A stretch of DNA of 9,227 nucleotides, taken from NCBI GenBank assembly GCA_947373075.1, contig CANBWF010000045.1, positions 1-9,227 of the forward strand. Direction: 5' to 3'. The first letter of the stretch is position 1. Each line of letters starts with the position of its first letter. This DNA comes from Actinomycetota bacterium. Its GTDB lineage: Bacteria; Actinomycetota; Actinomycetes; S36-B12; UBA5976. The position numbers were made by a program, and so were the translations under genes. Shown in pieces: positions 1-5,525 of this stretch. The notes under the pieces were generated by a model that saw only the letters and a program-made list of their open reading frames with translations, ran no database searches and was not told the origin of the DNA.

Positions 1-447
1 GCCGCCCGCAAAGCTGAACGCTTGCGTCAGAACGAAGCACGCTTTGCTGCTCGTACTGGGTTGCTACGTGGTGACGAGCGCTACTTCCCTGCTAAAGATC
101 GTGGTCCAGTGCGCAAGGCTGTTCGCAACTACATTGACTCGCGTCGCACCGTTGGCGAATTCTTTGTGCCAATGGCGTTTGTTGTAATTCTCAGCGGAAT
201 GATCCGCAACGACACAGTTCGTGTATGGATGACCCAAGCCTGGCTTGTGATGTTAATCATGCTGATTGTCGATTGCATTTTTATTGGTTTCCGAGTGAAC
301 GCAGTTATCAAACGCGACTTCCCCGAAAAGTCAGAACGCAAAGGCATCACCTTCTACGCAATCATGCGTGGCTTACAGATTCGCAAGTTCCGAATTCCAC
401 CAGCGACAGTTAAATCTGGTGGACGACCAATCGAACCTAAAAAATAA
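1..447 (+). CDS. DUF3043-family membrane protein, 5' end outside the window
   Basis: The reading frame is open from base 1, so the real start lies upstream; the TTG at 22 is only the first start-like codon and is unlikely to be used. The visible part opens with a basic stretch (Arg/Lys/Glu-rich), followed by the family-typical 'GDERYFPAKDRGPVRK' segment. Two hydrophobic segments come next, around 'FFVPMAFVVILSG' and 'WLVMLIMLIVDCIFIGF', separated by a short polar loop. The tail is basic (ends PIEPKK), which suggests that both termini are cytoplasmic. This matches actinobacterial DUF3043 proteins, whose function is unknown to me. The gene ends with TAA at 445-447, and the next gene starts 82 bases on in the same direction, behind what looks like its own promoter. 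Family assignment is by recognition of the conserved segment; no activity can be inferred. Confidence 0.85.
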   Translation, partial: AARKAERLRQNEARFAARTGLLRGDERYFPAKDRGPVRKAVRNYIDSRRTVGEFFVPMAFVVILSGMIRNDTVRVWMTQAWLVMLIMLIVDCIFIGFRVNAVIKRDFPEKSERKGITFYAIMRGLQIRKFRIPPATVKSGGRPIEPKK

Positions 448-512
448 AGTAAGCGCTAGCCCCCAGAGTTAACCTGCTCGTTATCAAATTCGACCTGCCC
501 AAGTCACAAATT

Positions 513-529
513 CCGACTAGCCTGTCGGT
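513..529 (+). promoter_or_regulatory. Candidate leaderless promoter with inverted repeat around the -10 box
   Basis: A -10-like hexamer TAGCCT (518-523, fits TAnnnT) lies 6 bases before the ATG at 530. Transcription would therefore begin at or next to the start codon. No Shine-Dalgarno sequence is visible upstream of the ATG, which agrees with a leaderless mRNA, a common arrangement in actinobacteria. The hexamer is exactly flanked by CCGAC (513-517) and GTCGG (524-528), a 5-bp inverted repeat. No convincing -35 box is seen. Confidence 0.4.
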
Positions 530-1531
530 ATGGAATTTAGGTATTTAGGTAACAGCGGTTTAAAGATTTCAGAAATTGCTTACGGCAACTGGATCACACA
601 TGGCTCACAGGTAGCCGAAGACACAGCGCAGGCATGTATTAAAGCTGCGCTTGATGTTGGCATCACAACTTTCGATACGGCAGATGTTTATGCAAACACC
701 GCTGCTGAATCAGTTCTTGGCCGTGGTCTTGCTGGTCTTCGCCGCGAGTCATTAGAAATCTTCACCAAGGTTTACTGGCCAACTGGTCCTGGTGGCCCCA
801 ATGATTCAGGTCTATCTCGCAAACACATCATGGAATCATGCAACGCATCCCTGAAGCGTCTTGGCACAGATTACGTTGACCTTTACCAGGCACATCGTTT
901 TGATTACGAAACTCCACTTGAAGAAACACTTCGTGCATTCGACGATCTAGTTCGTCAGGGCAAAGTTCTTTACGTTGGCGTTAGCGAATGGTCGGCCAAG
1001 CAGATTAATAAAGCAGTAAAGATTGCTAAAGAGATGGGCTTTGATCGCATCGTCTCAAACCAGCCACAGTACTCAGCTATCTATCGTTCAATCGAGGGCG
1101 AAGTGGTGCCAACATCGCGCAAGCATGGCATCGGCCAGGTCGTTTGGTCGCCAATGGCGCAGGGAGTTCTAACCGGCAAGTACTTGCCAGGCCATCAGTT
1201 CCCTGAAGGCTCACGCGCTGCCTCTGATGCGGGCGAACGCTTCATGGGCTGGCTCACAACTGAAGAGACTTTGACTGCTGTACAAGAACTTCGCCCGATT
1301 GCCGAACATGCTGGTCTAACCATGGCTCAACTTGCGGTTGCTTGGGTATTGCAAAACGACAATGTGTCTTGCGCGATTGTTGGTGCCTCACGACCAGAAC
1401 AGGTTACTGAAGCCGTTGGTGCAAGTGGTGTGAAACTCAGCCCAGCAACAATGCTTGCTATCGATGAGGTTCTTGAAGGCATCATTGTTAGCGATCCAAA
1501 GTCGTCTTCATCGCCTAAAACACGCCCTTAA
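530..1531 (+). CDS. Aldo/keto reductase, Kv-beta-like (AKR superfamily)
   Basis: This 333-residue TIM-barrel oxidoreductase is expected to use NADPH to reduce aldehydes or ketones in the cytoplasm; its natural substrate cannot be read from the sequence. The N-terminus 'MEFRYLGNSGLKISEIAYG' is typical of the family. The catalytic tetrad is visible as Asp49, Tyr54, Lys80 and His122 ('FDTADVY', 'FTKVYW', 'YQAHRFD'). The C-terminal cofactor segment 'IVGASRPEQVTEAV' lies near residue 285. Overall it resembles the voltage-gated K+ channel beta-subunit-like branch (AKR6-type), common in bacteria as stand-alone enzymes; no K+ channel gene is nearby. The ATG at 530 is chosen because the family N-terminus begins there and a -10-like box sits directly upstream. 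The ORF is full length and intact. The gene is flanked by intergenic regions on both sides and is probably monocistronic. General stress or detoxification reductase is a reasonable guess only. Confidence 0.93.
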   Translation: MEFRYLGNSGLKISEIAYGNWITHGSQVAEDTAQACIKAALDVGITTFDTADVYANTAAESVLGRGLAGLRRESLEIFTKVYWPTGPGGPNDSGLSRKHIMESCNASLKRLGTDYVDLYQAHRFDYETPLEETLRAFDDLVRQGKVLYVGVSEWSAKQINKAVKIAKEMGFDRIVSNQPQYSAIYRSIEGEVVPTSRKHGIGQVVWSPMAQGVLTGKYLPGHQFPEGSRAASDAGERFMGWLTTEETLTAVQELRPIAEHAGLTMAQLAVAWVLQNDNVSCAIVGASRPEQVTEAVGASGVKLSPATMLAIDEVLEGIIVSDPKSSSSPKTRP

Positions 1532-1571
1532 CTAACAATTCGGTATCCGCAGGAGATTCTCGGGTCTCGCG

Positions 1572-1580
1572 TGCTACTGT
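1572..1580 (+). promoter_or_regulatory. Candidate extended -10 promoter for the B12 uptake operon
   Basis: TG at 1572-1573 followed by C and TACTGT (1575-1580) fits an extended -10 (TGnTAnnnT). It would start transcription near 1587, just 5' of the closing stem of the cobalamin aptamer at 1593, which is where the leader RNA needs to begin. No good -35 box is visible 16-18 bases upstream, consistent with an extended -10 promoter but not proof of one. Confidence 0.35.
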
Positions 1581-1586
1581 TCATTA

Positions 1587-1705
1587 ACTCGCTTTGACAG
1601 CGAAGTTCGGTGAAATTCCGACGCTGTCCCGCAACTGTAAAGTGGTCCGCCACCAGCCAGGTCGCCTGTCAAAACGATTGCCTTAACAACTCTCGAGGAA
1701 GAGTT
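1587..1705 (+). promoter_or_regulatory. Cobalamin (B12) riboswitch, compact form
   Basis: The conserved cobalamin-riboswitch core is present in order: GCGAAGTTCGGTG (1600-1612, like GGGAAnnCGGTG), GGTGAAATTCC (1609-1619), CTGTCCCGCAACTGTAA (1624-1640), and a B12-box relative GCCAGGTCGCCTGTC (1656-1670). An 8-bp closing stem pairs TTTGACAG (1593-1600) with CTGTCAAA (1666-1673). Between the CCCGCAAC motif and the B12 box is only a minimal hairpin, GTGG-TCCG-CCAC (1642-1653), so the large peripheral extension of class-I aptamers is missing; this resembles the compact class-II type. A further hairpin AACTCT-CGAGGA-AGAGTT (1688-1705) sits where a P13-like element is expected, although its loop shows no convincing kissing match to the core. 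It lies in the 5' leader of a B12-type ABC importer, so repression by cobalamin is expected. The aptamer identification is firm; the class and ligand form are inferred. Confidence 0.93.
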
Positions 1706-1739
1706 CGTCGGAACACATCTTGTGATTCGCCGGTTTTTT
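1706..1739 (+). terminator. Riboswitch expression platform: candidate intrinsic terminator
   Basis: CGG (1709-1711) can pair with CCG (1730-1732) and CACA (1714-1717) with TGTG (1721-1724) around a TCT loop, with AA/TT pairs possible between them. The hairpin is imperfect, with a bulge and a small internal loop. It is followed at once by six T residues (1734-1739). The 5' arm CGTCGGAA (1706-1713) is also a perfect 8-base complement of TTCCGACG (1616-1623) inside the aptamer core, so an alternative antiterminator pairing is available when the aptamer is unfolded. The btuF ribosome binding site lies beyond the T run and is not itself in this hairpin, which favours transcriptional over translational control. 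Confidence 0.6.
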
Positions 1740-1751
1740 CTTCGCTTACAC

Positions 1752-1756
1752 AGGAG
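1752..1756 (+). promoter_or_regulatory. Ribosome binding site of btuF
   Basis: AGGAG with 5 bases to the ATG at 1762 is a strong Shine-Dalgarno and fixes the btuF start. It lies downstream of the riboswitch T run. Confidence 0.8.
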
Positions 1757-1761
1757 ACAAA

Positions 1762-2673
1762 ATGAACAAAAAATTCATCCTGCTAGCGATTTCAGTCAGC
1801 CTTTTAGCTGCTTGCACTTCGACCACTAAAGCAGATGCACCAGATAACACAGTTAAATACCCAGTAACTATGTCCACTAAGTACTCTGGACAAGTTCGCA
1901 TCAATAAAGAACCACAGCGGATCGTTTCACTTTCGCCAACTGCGACAGAAGATCTTTATGCAGTGGGCGCGGGCGACAAAGTTGTGGTGGTTGATGACCA
2001 GTCGAATTACCCAGAAGAAGCTCCGCAAAGTACAACTTCAGGCCTGTCGCCAAATATCGAATTTATCTTGCAACACAAACCGGACCTAGTAATCATCAGC
2101 AATGACATGAACAACATTGTTGCCAGCATGAAAGCGGCTAAAGTTCCGGTTCTGATTGAACCTGCTGCGAAAACACTGGATGACGCCTACTTCCAGATTT
2201 TAGAGATTGGCATAGCAACCGGTCACGATGGCGATTCAACCGGTGTTGTGAACAAGATGAAACAAGACATCACAGACGCACAGGCGCGCATTAGCACCGG
2301 TGAAAAGAAACTTTCTGTCTATCACGAATTAGATAACACCTACTACTCAGTCACTAGCAACACATTTATTGGCGCGCTATACAAGATGGCTGGCGTGAAG
2401 AACATCGCCGATGCTGCGCCAAATTCAGATTCTGGTTACCCGCAGCTATCTGCTGAGTACATTGTGAAATCAAATCCAGATTTGATTTTCTTGGCAGATA
2501 CTAAATGCTGCTCGGTTACTAGTGAAAATCTAAAAGCTCGCCCAGGATTTAGCGCAATCAGTGCAGTAAAGAACGGCAAAGTCACGATTCTTGATGACGA
2601 CATTGCTTCACGTTGGGGTCCACGCACCGTCGATTTATTCAAACAAATCGTTGACGCCGTTACCGCAAAGTAA
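1762..2673 (+). CDS. btuF: Cobalamin ABC transporter substrate-binding lipoprotein
   Basis: This 303-residue lipid-anchored binding protein should capture cobalamin outside the membrane and hand it to the BtuC permease. Residues 1-17 form a lipoprotein signal peptide (MNKK, then a hydrophobic run) ending in the lipobox Leu15-Ala-Ala-Cys18. The periplasmic-binding-protein type 2 (class III, BtuF/FhuD) fold is recognisable from 'RIVSLSPTATEDLYAVGAGD' (53-72), 'YPEEA', 'IEFILQHKPDLVIIS', and the C-terminal 'ARPGFSAISAVKNGKV' and 'DDDIASRWGPR' (278-288). A vicinal Cys pair (Cys249-Cys250, 'ADTKCC') is a feature I associate with actinobacterial members. The class also includes iron-siderophore and heme binders; the B12 assignment rests mainly on the riboswitch in its leader. 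The stop codon is immediately followed by the GTG start of the permease, so the genes are translationally coupled. Full length and intact. Confidence 0.88.
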   Translation: MNKKFILLAISVSLLAACTSTTKADAPDNTVKYPVTMSTKYSGQVRINKEPQRIVSLSPTATEDLYAVGAGDKVVVVDDQSNYPEEAPQSTTSGLSPNIEFILQHKPDLVIISNDMNNIVASMKAAKVPVLIEPAAKTLDDAYFQILEIGIATGHDGDSTGVVNKMKQDITDAQARISTGEKKLSVYHELDNTYYSVTSNTFIGALYKMAGVKNIADAAPNSDSGYPQLSAEYIVKSNPDLIFLADTKCCSVTSENLKARPGFSAISAVKNGKVTILDDDIASRWGPRTVDLFKQIVDAVTAK

Positions 2674-3723
2674 GTGAGCAAAACACACGCAACTTCAAGC
2701 ACACGCATCCCACCGCTTTGGTGGTTTGCGTGTGCGGTTGCTGTGTGCGCGACAATCCTGATTGGCATCTGCGTTGGGGCGGTCGGAATCTCACCAGCGC
2801 AAACTGCATTGGAACTTCTGAGTCACATCCCTGGCTTGCATATCCATAGTTCGCTTGATGAATCTGATGCGGCAATCATTTGGGATCTGCGCTTTCCACG
2901 CGTGGTACTTGCACTGATTGTCGGGTCGATGTTGGCAAGCGCTGGTTCGGCTTATCAAGGCACATTCCGCAATCCTCTAGCCGATCCTTACCTATTAGGT
3001 GTTTCTGCTGGCGCTGGATTAGGCGCGACTTTAGAAATTGTAGTTTTCGAATCCCCTGCCCGTTGGTCATTGCCCGTCGCCGCTTTCTTAGGTTCACTTG
3101 TCGCAGTTTCACTAACCTACGCACTTGGGCGTTCGTCTATTGCCGGGCGCTCCGCATCTTCACTTGTTCTTGCTGGTGTGGCAGTGGCTGCTTTATTAAC
3201 TGCAGCTCAAACTTTGGTCCAACAACGTAACTCAGACAAAGTGCGGGAAGTTTATGCATGGATCCTTGGTCGCCTCGCGATTGCAGGTTGGTCCGACGTT
3301 TTAATGGTTGCGCCATACGTGGTGATCTGCACAATTGTTTTACTTCGCTACCGACGAGTGCTCGATGTATTTGCAGTTGGCGATGAAGAAGCAGTGACGC
3401 TTGGCTTACCAGTTAACCGGGCACGCGCAGTAATCATCTTGGCTGCCTCACTTGGCACAGCTGCCGCAGTTGCAGTTACTGGCCTCATTGGTTTTGTTGG
3501 CATTATTGTTCCGCACACAATCCGCCTAATTGCTGGAAATTCTTACCGCCGCTTACTTCCACTATCGGTAATTTTTGGCGGCGTCTTTTTAGTATTCGCG
3601 GATGTGATTGCTCGCACCGCAATGTCACCTTCAGAAATTCCAATCGGTGTAGTCACTGCCCTGATAGGCGCACCATTCTTTCTCTACATACTTGCCTCAC
3701 GTAAAGAAGGTTCGTTGATATGA
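2674..3723 (+). CDS. btuC: Cobalamin ABC transporter permease (FecCD/BtuC family)
   Basis: This 349-residue multi-spanning membrane subunit (expected about ten helices, a dimer in the transporter) forms the cobalamin channel. Family hallmarks are 'RVVLALIVGSMLASAG' (76-91), 'FRNPLADPYLLGVSAGAG' (98-115), the cytoplasmic ATPase-coupling region 'AVTLGLPVNRAR' (240-251), 'GLIGFVGIIVPHTIR' (270-284) and 'EIPIGVVTALIGAPFF' (321-336). The start is GTG at 2674, directly after the btuF TAA with no gap; no strong Shine-Dalgarno is seen, so initiation probably depends on ribosomes finishing btuF. The first hydrophobic helix begins about 15 residues in, which suits this start. The stop overlaps the next start as ATGA (3720-3723). 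FecCD permeases also serve siderophore systems; the B12 role comes from the operon's riboswitch. Confidence 0.9.
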   Translation: MSKTHATSSTRIPPLWWFACAVAVCATILIGICVGAVGISPAQTALELLSHIPGLHIHSSLDESDAAIIWDLRFPRVVLALIVGSMLASAGSAYQGTFRNPLADPYLLGVSAGAGLGATLEIVVFESPARWSLPVAAFLGSLVAVSLTYALGRSSIAGRSASSLVLAGVAVAALLTAAQTLVQQRNSDKVREVYAWILGRLAIAGWSDVLMVAPYVVICTIVLLRYRRVLDVFAVGDEEAVTLGLPVNRARAVIILAASLGTAAAVAVTGLIGFVGIIVPHTIRLIAGNSYRRLLPLSVIFGGVFLVFADVIARTAMSPSEIPIGVVTALIGAPFFLYILASRKEGSLI

Positions 3724-4508
3724 ACCAAGTGCTAATGCAAACTTCCATGAACATCGACAACTTGTCGGTACAAATTGGTGCGCGAACAATTGTGCAAGAT
3801 GTTTCATTTGAAATCACCACTGGCGATTGGATCTGCATCATCGGACCAAACGGTGCCGGCAAATCATCGCTACTTAAAGCACTGGCCGGCATTTTGCCTA
3901 GTGATGGAAACATTCGAGTCAACGATTTTGATTTGAATTCACTTTCGCATCGTGATCGTGCTTGCTGGATTGCTTATGTTGCACAAACTCCTGTAATTCC
4001 GCCGGGGATGAACGTGTTTGATTACGTGATGCTTGGCCGCACAGCGCATTTAAAGATGTTGGCAAGTGAATCTGCATTTGATTTAGACATGACAACTTTT
4101 GTTTTGGACGAACTCGGTCTTGGCGAATTTGCTAACCGTGAAGTTGCATCACTATCCGGCGGTGAACGCCAACGAGTAACCATCGCCCGCGCGCTTGCCC
4201 AAGCTTCACCAATCGTGCTACTTGACGAGCCCACCAGTGCGCTCGACATTGGCTTCCAACAAGAAGTACTCACTTTGATCAACGAGTTGCGCAAAGAAAA
4301 GAAGATAGCTGTAATTTCAACCATGCACGATTTAACAACTTCGGGTATTTACCCAGACCGCCTACTACTTATGGCTAACGGTCGAGTTCAAGTCGCTGGC
4401 AGTGCCACCGAAGTACTTACTGAAGAAAATATTTTGAACCATTACGGGGCAAAAGTGCGTATTCTCAATGATTTTGGCCGCCCAATCGTGGTTCCAACCG
4501 ATTTTTAG
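3720..4508 (+). CDS. btuD: Cobalamin ABC transporter ATP-binding protein
   Basis: This 262-residue cytoplasmic ATPase powers the importer. All nucleotide-binding motifs are intact: Walker A GPNGAGKS (42-49), Q-loop Gln89, signature LSGGERQ (145-151), Walker B IVLLDE with catalytic Glu170, D-loop SALD (173-176) and switch His203. The order and length match BtuD/FecE/HmuV-type ATPases. The start ATG at 3720 overlaps the btuC stop (ATGA) and has AGAAGG (3705-3710) 9 bases upstream; later in-frame ATGs at 3735 and 3747 are possible but would waste the overlap. It is the last gene of the three-gene operon. No clear intrinsic terminator follows its TAG stop, only a T-rich run (4537-4547) without a good hairpin, so some read-through into the channel gene 104 bases downstream is possible. 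Confidence 0.92.
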   Translation: MNQVLMQTSMNIDNLSVQIGARTIVQDVSFEITTGDWICIIGPNGAGKSSLLKALAGILPSDGNIRVNDFDLNSLSHRDRACWIAYVAQTPVIPPGMNVFDYVMLGRTAHLKMLASESAFDLDMTTFVLDELGLGEFANREVASLSGGERQRVTIARALAQASPIVLLDEPTSALDIGFQQEVLTLINELRKEKKIAVISTMHDLTTSGIYPDRLLLMANGRVQVAGSATEVLTEENILNHYGAKVRILNDFGRPIVVPTDF

Positions 4509-4557
4509 CCCGAGCGACACTCCGAACACAATTCACTTTTTATTTGTTATGTCCATA

Positions 4558-4563
4558 TATGTT
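4558..4563 (+). promoter_or_regulatory. Weak candidate -10 box for the aquaporin gene
   Basis: TATGTT lies in the only AT-rich part of the btuD-channel gap, inside the 8-base palindrome CATATATG (4554-4561). TTCACT (4532-4537) could be a -35 but its spacing of 20 is long. Suggestive only. Confidence 0.25.
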
Positions 4564-4574
4564 GGAACGTAGCC

Positions 4575-4591
4575 GACCGCCCAATGCGGTC
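4575..4591 (+). repeat. Hairpin in the aquaporin 5' leader
   Basis: GACCGC (4575-4580) and GCGGTC (4586-4591) form a perfect 6-bp stem around CCAAT. It ends 9 bases before the Shine-Dalgarno AGGAG (4601-4605). No T run follows, so it is not an intrinsic terminator for btuD. It could stabilise the leader or affect translation of the channel gene. Confidence 0.5.
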
Positions 4592-4612
4592 ACTAACTAA
4601 AGGAGAACGACC

Positions 4613-5275
4613 ATGAAGGATGCCCCTTCCCGCTTGCTCGCTGAATTTCTTGGCGTGTTCTTCCTATGCCTATTTGGCATCGGAGCGATCGTAAATGTCG
4701 ATAAGACTGGCCTAGTAGGTATTGCTCTGGCTCACGGCCTAGCAATCTTTGTTTCGATTTGTGCATTTGCCCATATTTCAGGTGCGCATTTCAACCCAGC
4801 TGTAACCACAGCACTTGCTGCTACCAAGCGCATTGCTCCACTAGATGCTTTGGCTTACATCGTGGCCCAGCTACTTGGTGGCCTTTCTGCAGCAGCGCTT
4901 GCGAAATACATCTATGGTGATCTAGCTGCCGCTGGAACCCCTGCCTTGAACTCTGCAGTCACTGGAACTCAAGGAATACTCATTGAAGCCATCGCAACTT
5001 TCGCATTGATGATTGTCATCATGGGTGTTGCTGTTGATTCACGCGGAACATTCGCAGCAGTTGCTGGTTTGCCAATTGGTTTGGTAATCGTTGGCGACAT
5101 CTTGTGGTCAGGTCCGTTGACCGGTGCCGCTATGAATCCAGCACGTTGGTTTGGTCCAGCCCTAGTTGCTGGCGATTTTAGTAACGCAATCGTCTGGATT
5201 GTTGGTCCAATCCTTGGCGCACTAGTTGCAGCCTTTGCCTACGACACAATTATGAAGCCAGCAAAAGCTGCCTAA
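4613..5275 (+). CDS. Aquaporin / MIP-family channel
   Basis: This 220-residue inner-membrane channel of the major intrinsic protein family has both pore motifs intact: Asn61-Pro-Ala ('GAHFNPAVT') and Asn175-Pro-Ala ('AAMNPARWFGP'). Six hydrophobic helices plus two half-helices fit the length, which is near that of AqpZ (about 230) and shorter than GlpF (about 280). Aligning by eye to AqpZ and GlpF from the NPA motifs puts the aromatic/Arg selectivity filter at His41, Ile163, Ala172 and Arg178. That differs from AqpZ (Phe-His-Thr-Arg) and GlpF (Trp-Gly-Phe-Arg), so water, glycerol or another small neutral solute cannot be chosen confidently. The start ATG has AGGAG 7 bases upstream (4601-4605). 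The gene lies 104 bases after btuD and ends 14 bases before a strong terminator stem. No gene symbol is given because the substrate class is unclear. Confidence 0.93.
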   Translation: MKDAPSRLLAEFLGVFFLCLFGIGAIVNVDKTGLVGIALAHGLAIFVSICAFAHISGAHFNPAVTTALAATKRIAPLDALAYIVAQLLGGLSAAALAKYIYGDLAAAGTPALNSAVTGTQGILIEAIATFALMIVIMGVAVDSRGTFAAVAGLPIGLVIVGDILWSGPLTGAAMNPARWFGPALVAGDFSNAIVWIVGPILGALVAAFAYDTIMKPAKAA

Positions 5276-5289
5276 ATAGTTTCAAAAAT

Positions 5290-5328
5290 AAAGAGGGTCT
5301 AGGTGTGCGCCTAGACCCTCTTTGTTTT
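5290..5328 (+). terminator. Strong intrinsic terminator, probably bidirectional
   Basis: A perfect 14-bp stem pairs AAAGAGGGTCTAGG (5290-5303) with CCTAGACCCTCTTT (5310-5323) around loop TGTGCG, followed by GTTTT on the plus strand. The opposite side is also T-rich when read on the minus strand (TATTTTTGAAA), so it could stop transcripts arriving from gcvT as well as from the channel gene. The two genes converge on it. Confidence 0.93.
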
Positions 5329-5377
5329 ACTTGATTGTTCTACCCAAATCTTATGTACCTCTAAACAAAACGGCATC

Positions 5378-5446
5378 TTGAAAACCCGTGAAAGACCGTG
5401 AAAGAAGATTCTCAATTTCTTCAGTTATGAAAGACTGTGAAATCTA
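5378..5446. repeat. Five phased decamer repeats, consensus GTGAAAGACC
   Basis: Three tandem decamers, TTGAAAACCC (5378-5387), GTGAAAGACC (5388-5397) and GTGAAAGAAG (5398-5407), are followed after 19 bases by two more, ATGAAAGACT (5427-5436) and GTGAAATCTA (5437-5446). Within each block the repeat period is exactly 10 bases, so the copies fall on nearly the same face of the DNA helix. No ORF covers them. They lie in the gap where the channel gene and gcvT converge, so they are not an obvious promoter operator. Function unknown. Confidence 0.6.
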
Positions 5447-5454
5447 TTTCACAG
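5435..5454. repeat. 20-bp palindrome CTGTGAAAT-CT-ATTTCACAG
   Basis: A perfect 9-bp inverted repeat has a 2-base centre. It overlaps the last decamer of the neighbouring repeat cluster. It could be a protein-binding dyad or, read on the minus strand where TCTTTC follows, a weak hairpin downstream of gcvT. The rest of 5455-5525 holds only a small inverted repeat, CGCT (5500-5503) with AGCG (5510-5513), and nothing else I can name. Confidence 0.6.
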
Positions 5455-5525
5455 AGCCCGGTATTCATTGTGTTTACTGACTAAATGGCCGTCAAATCCC
5501 GCTTTAAACAGCGATAAACGAACGA

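Noticed and set aside
1594..1599. Perfect TTGACA as a -35 box
   Set aside because: It lies in the riboswitch closing stem, and the base 17 positions downstream begins TCCGAC, which is not a -10 and is part of the aptamer core.
1762..4508. Siderophore or heme importer instead of B12
   Set aside because: Protein families alone would allow it, but the cobalamin riboswitch directly in the leader makes B12 or a corrinoid much more likely.
4551..4566. TCCA/TGGA inverted repeat around the aquaporin -10 candidate
   Set aside because: Only 4-bp arms in an AT-rich stretch; expected by chance.
5378..5454. Possible CRISPR array
   Set aside because: The repeats are only 10 bases, directly tandem without unique spacers, and no cas gene is nearby.
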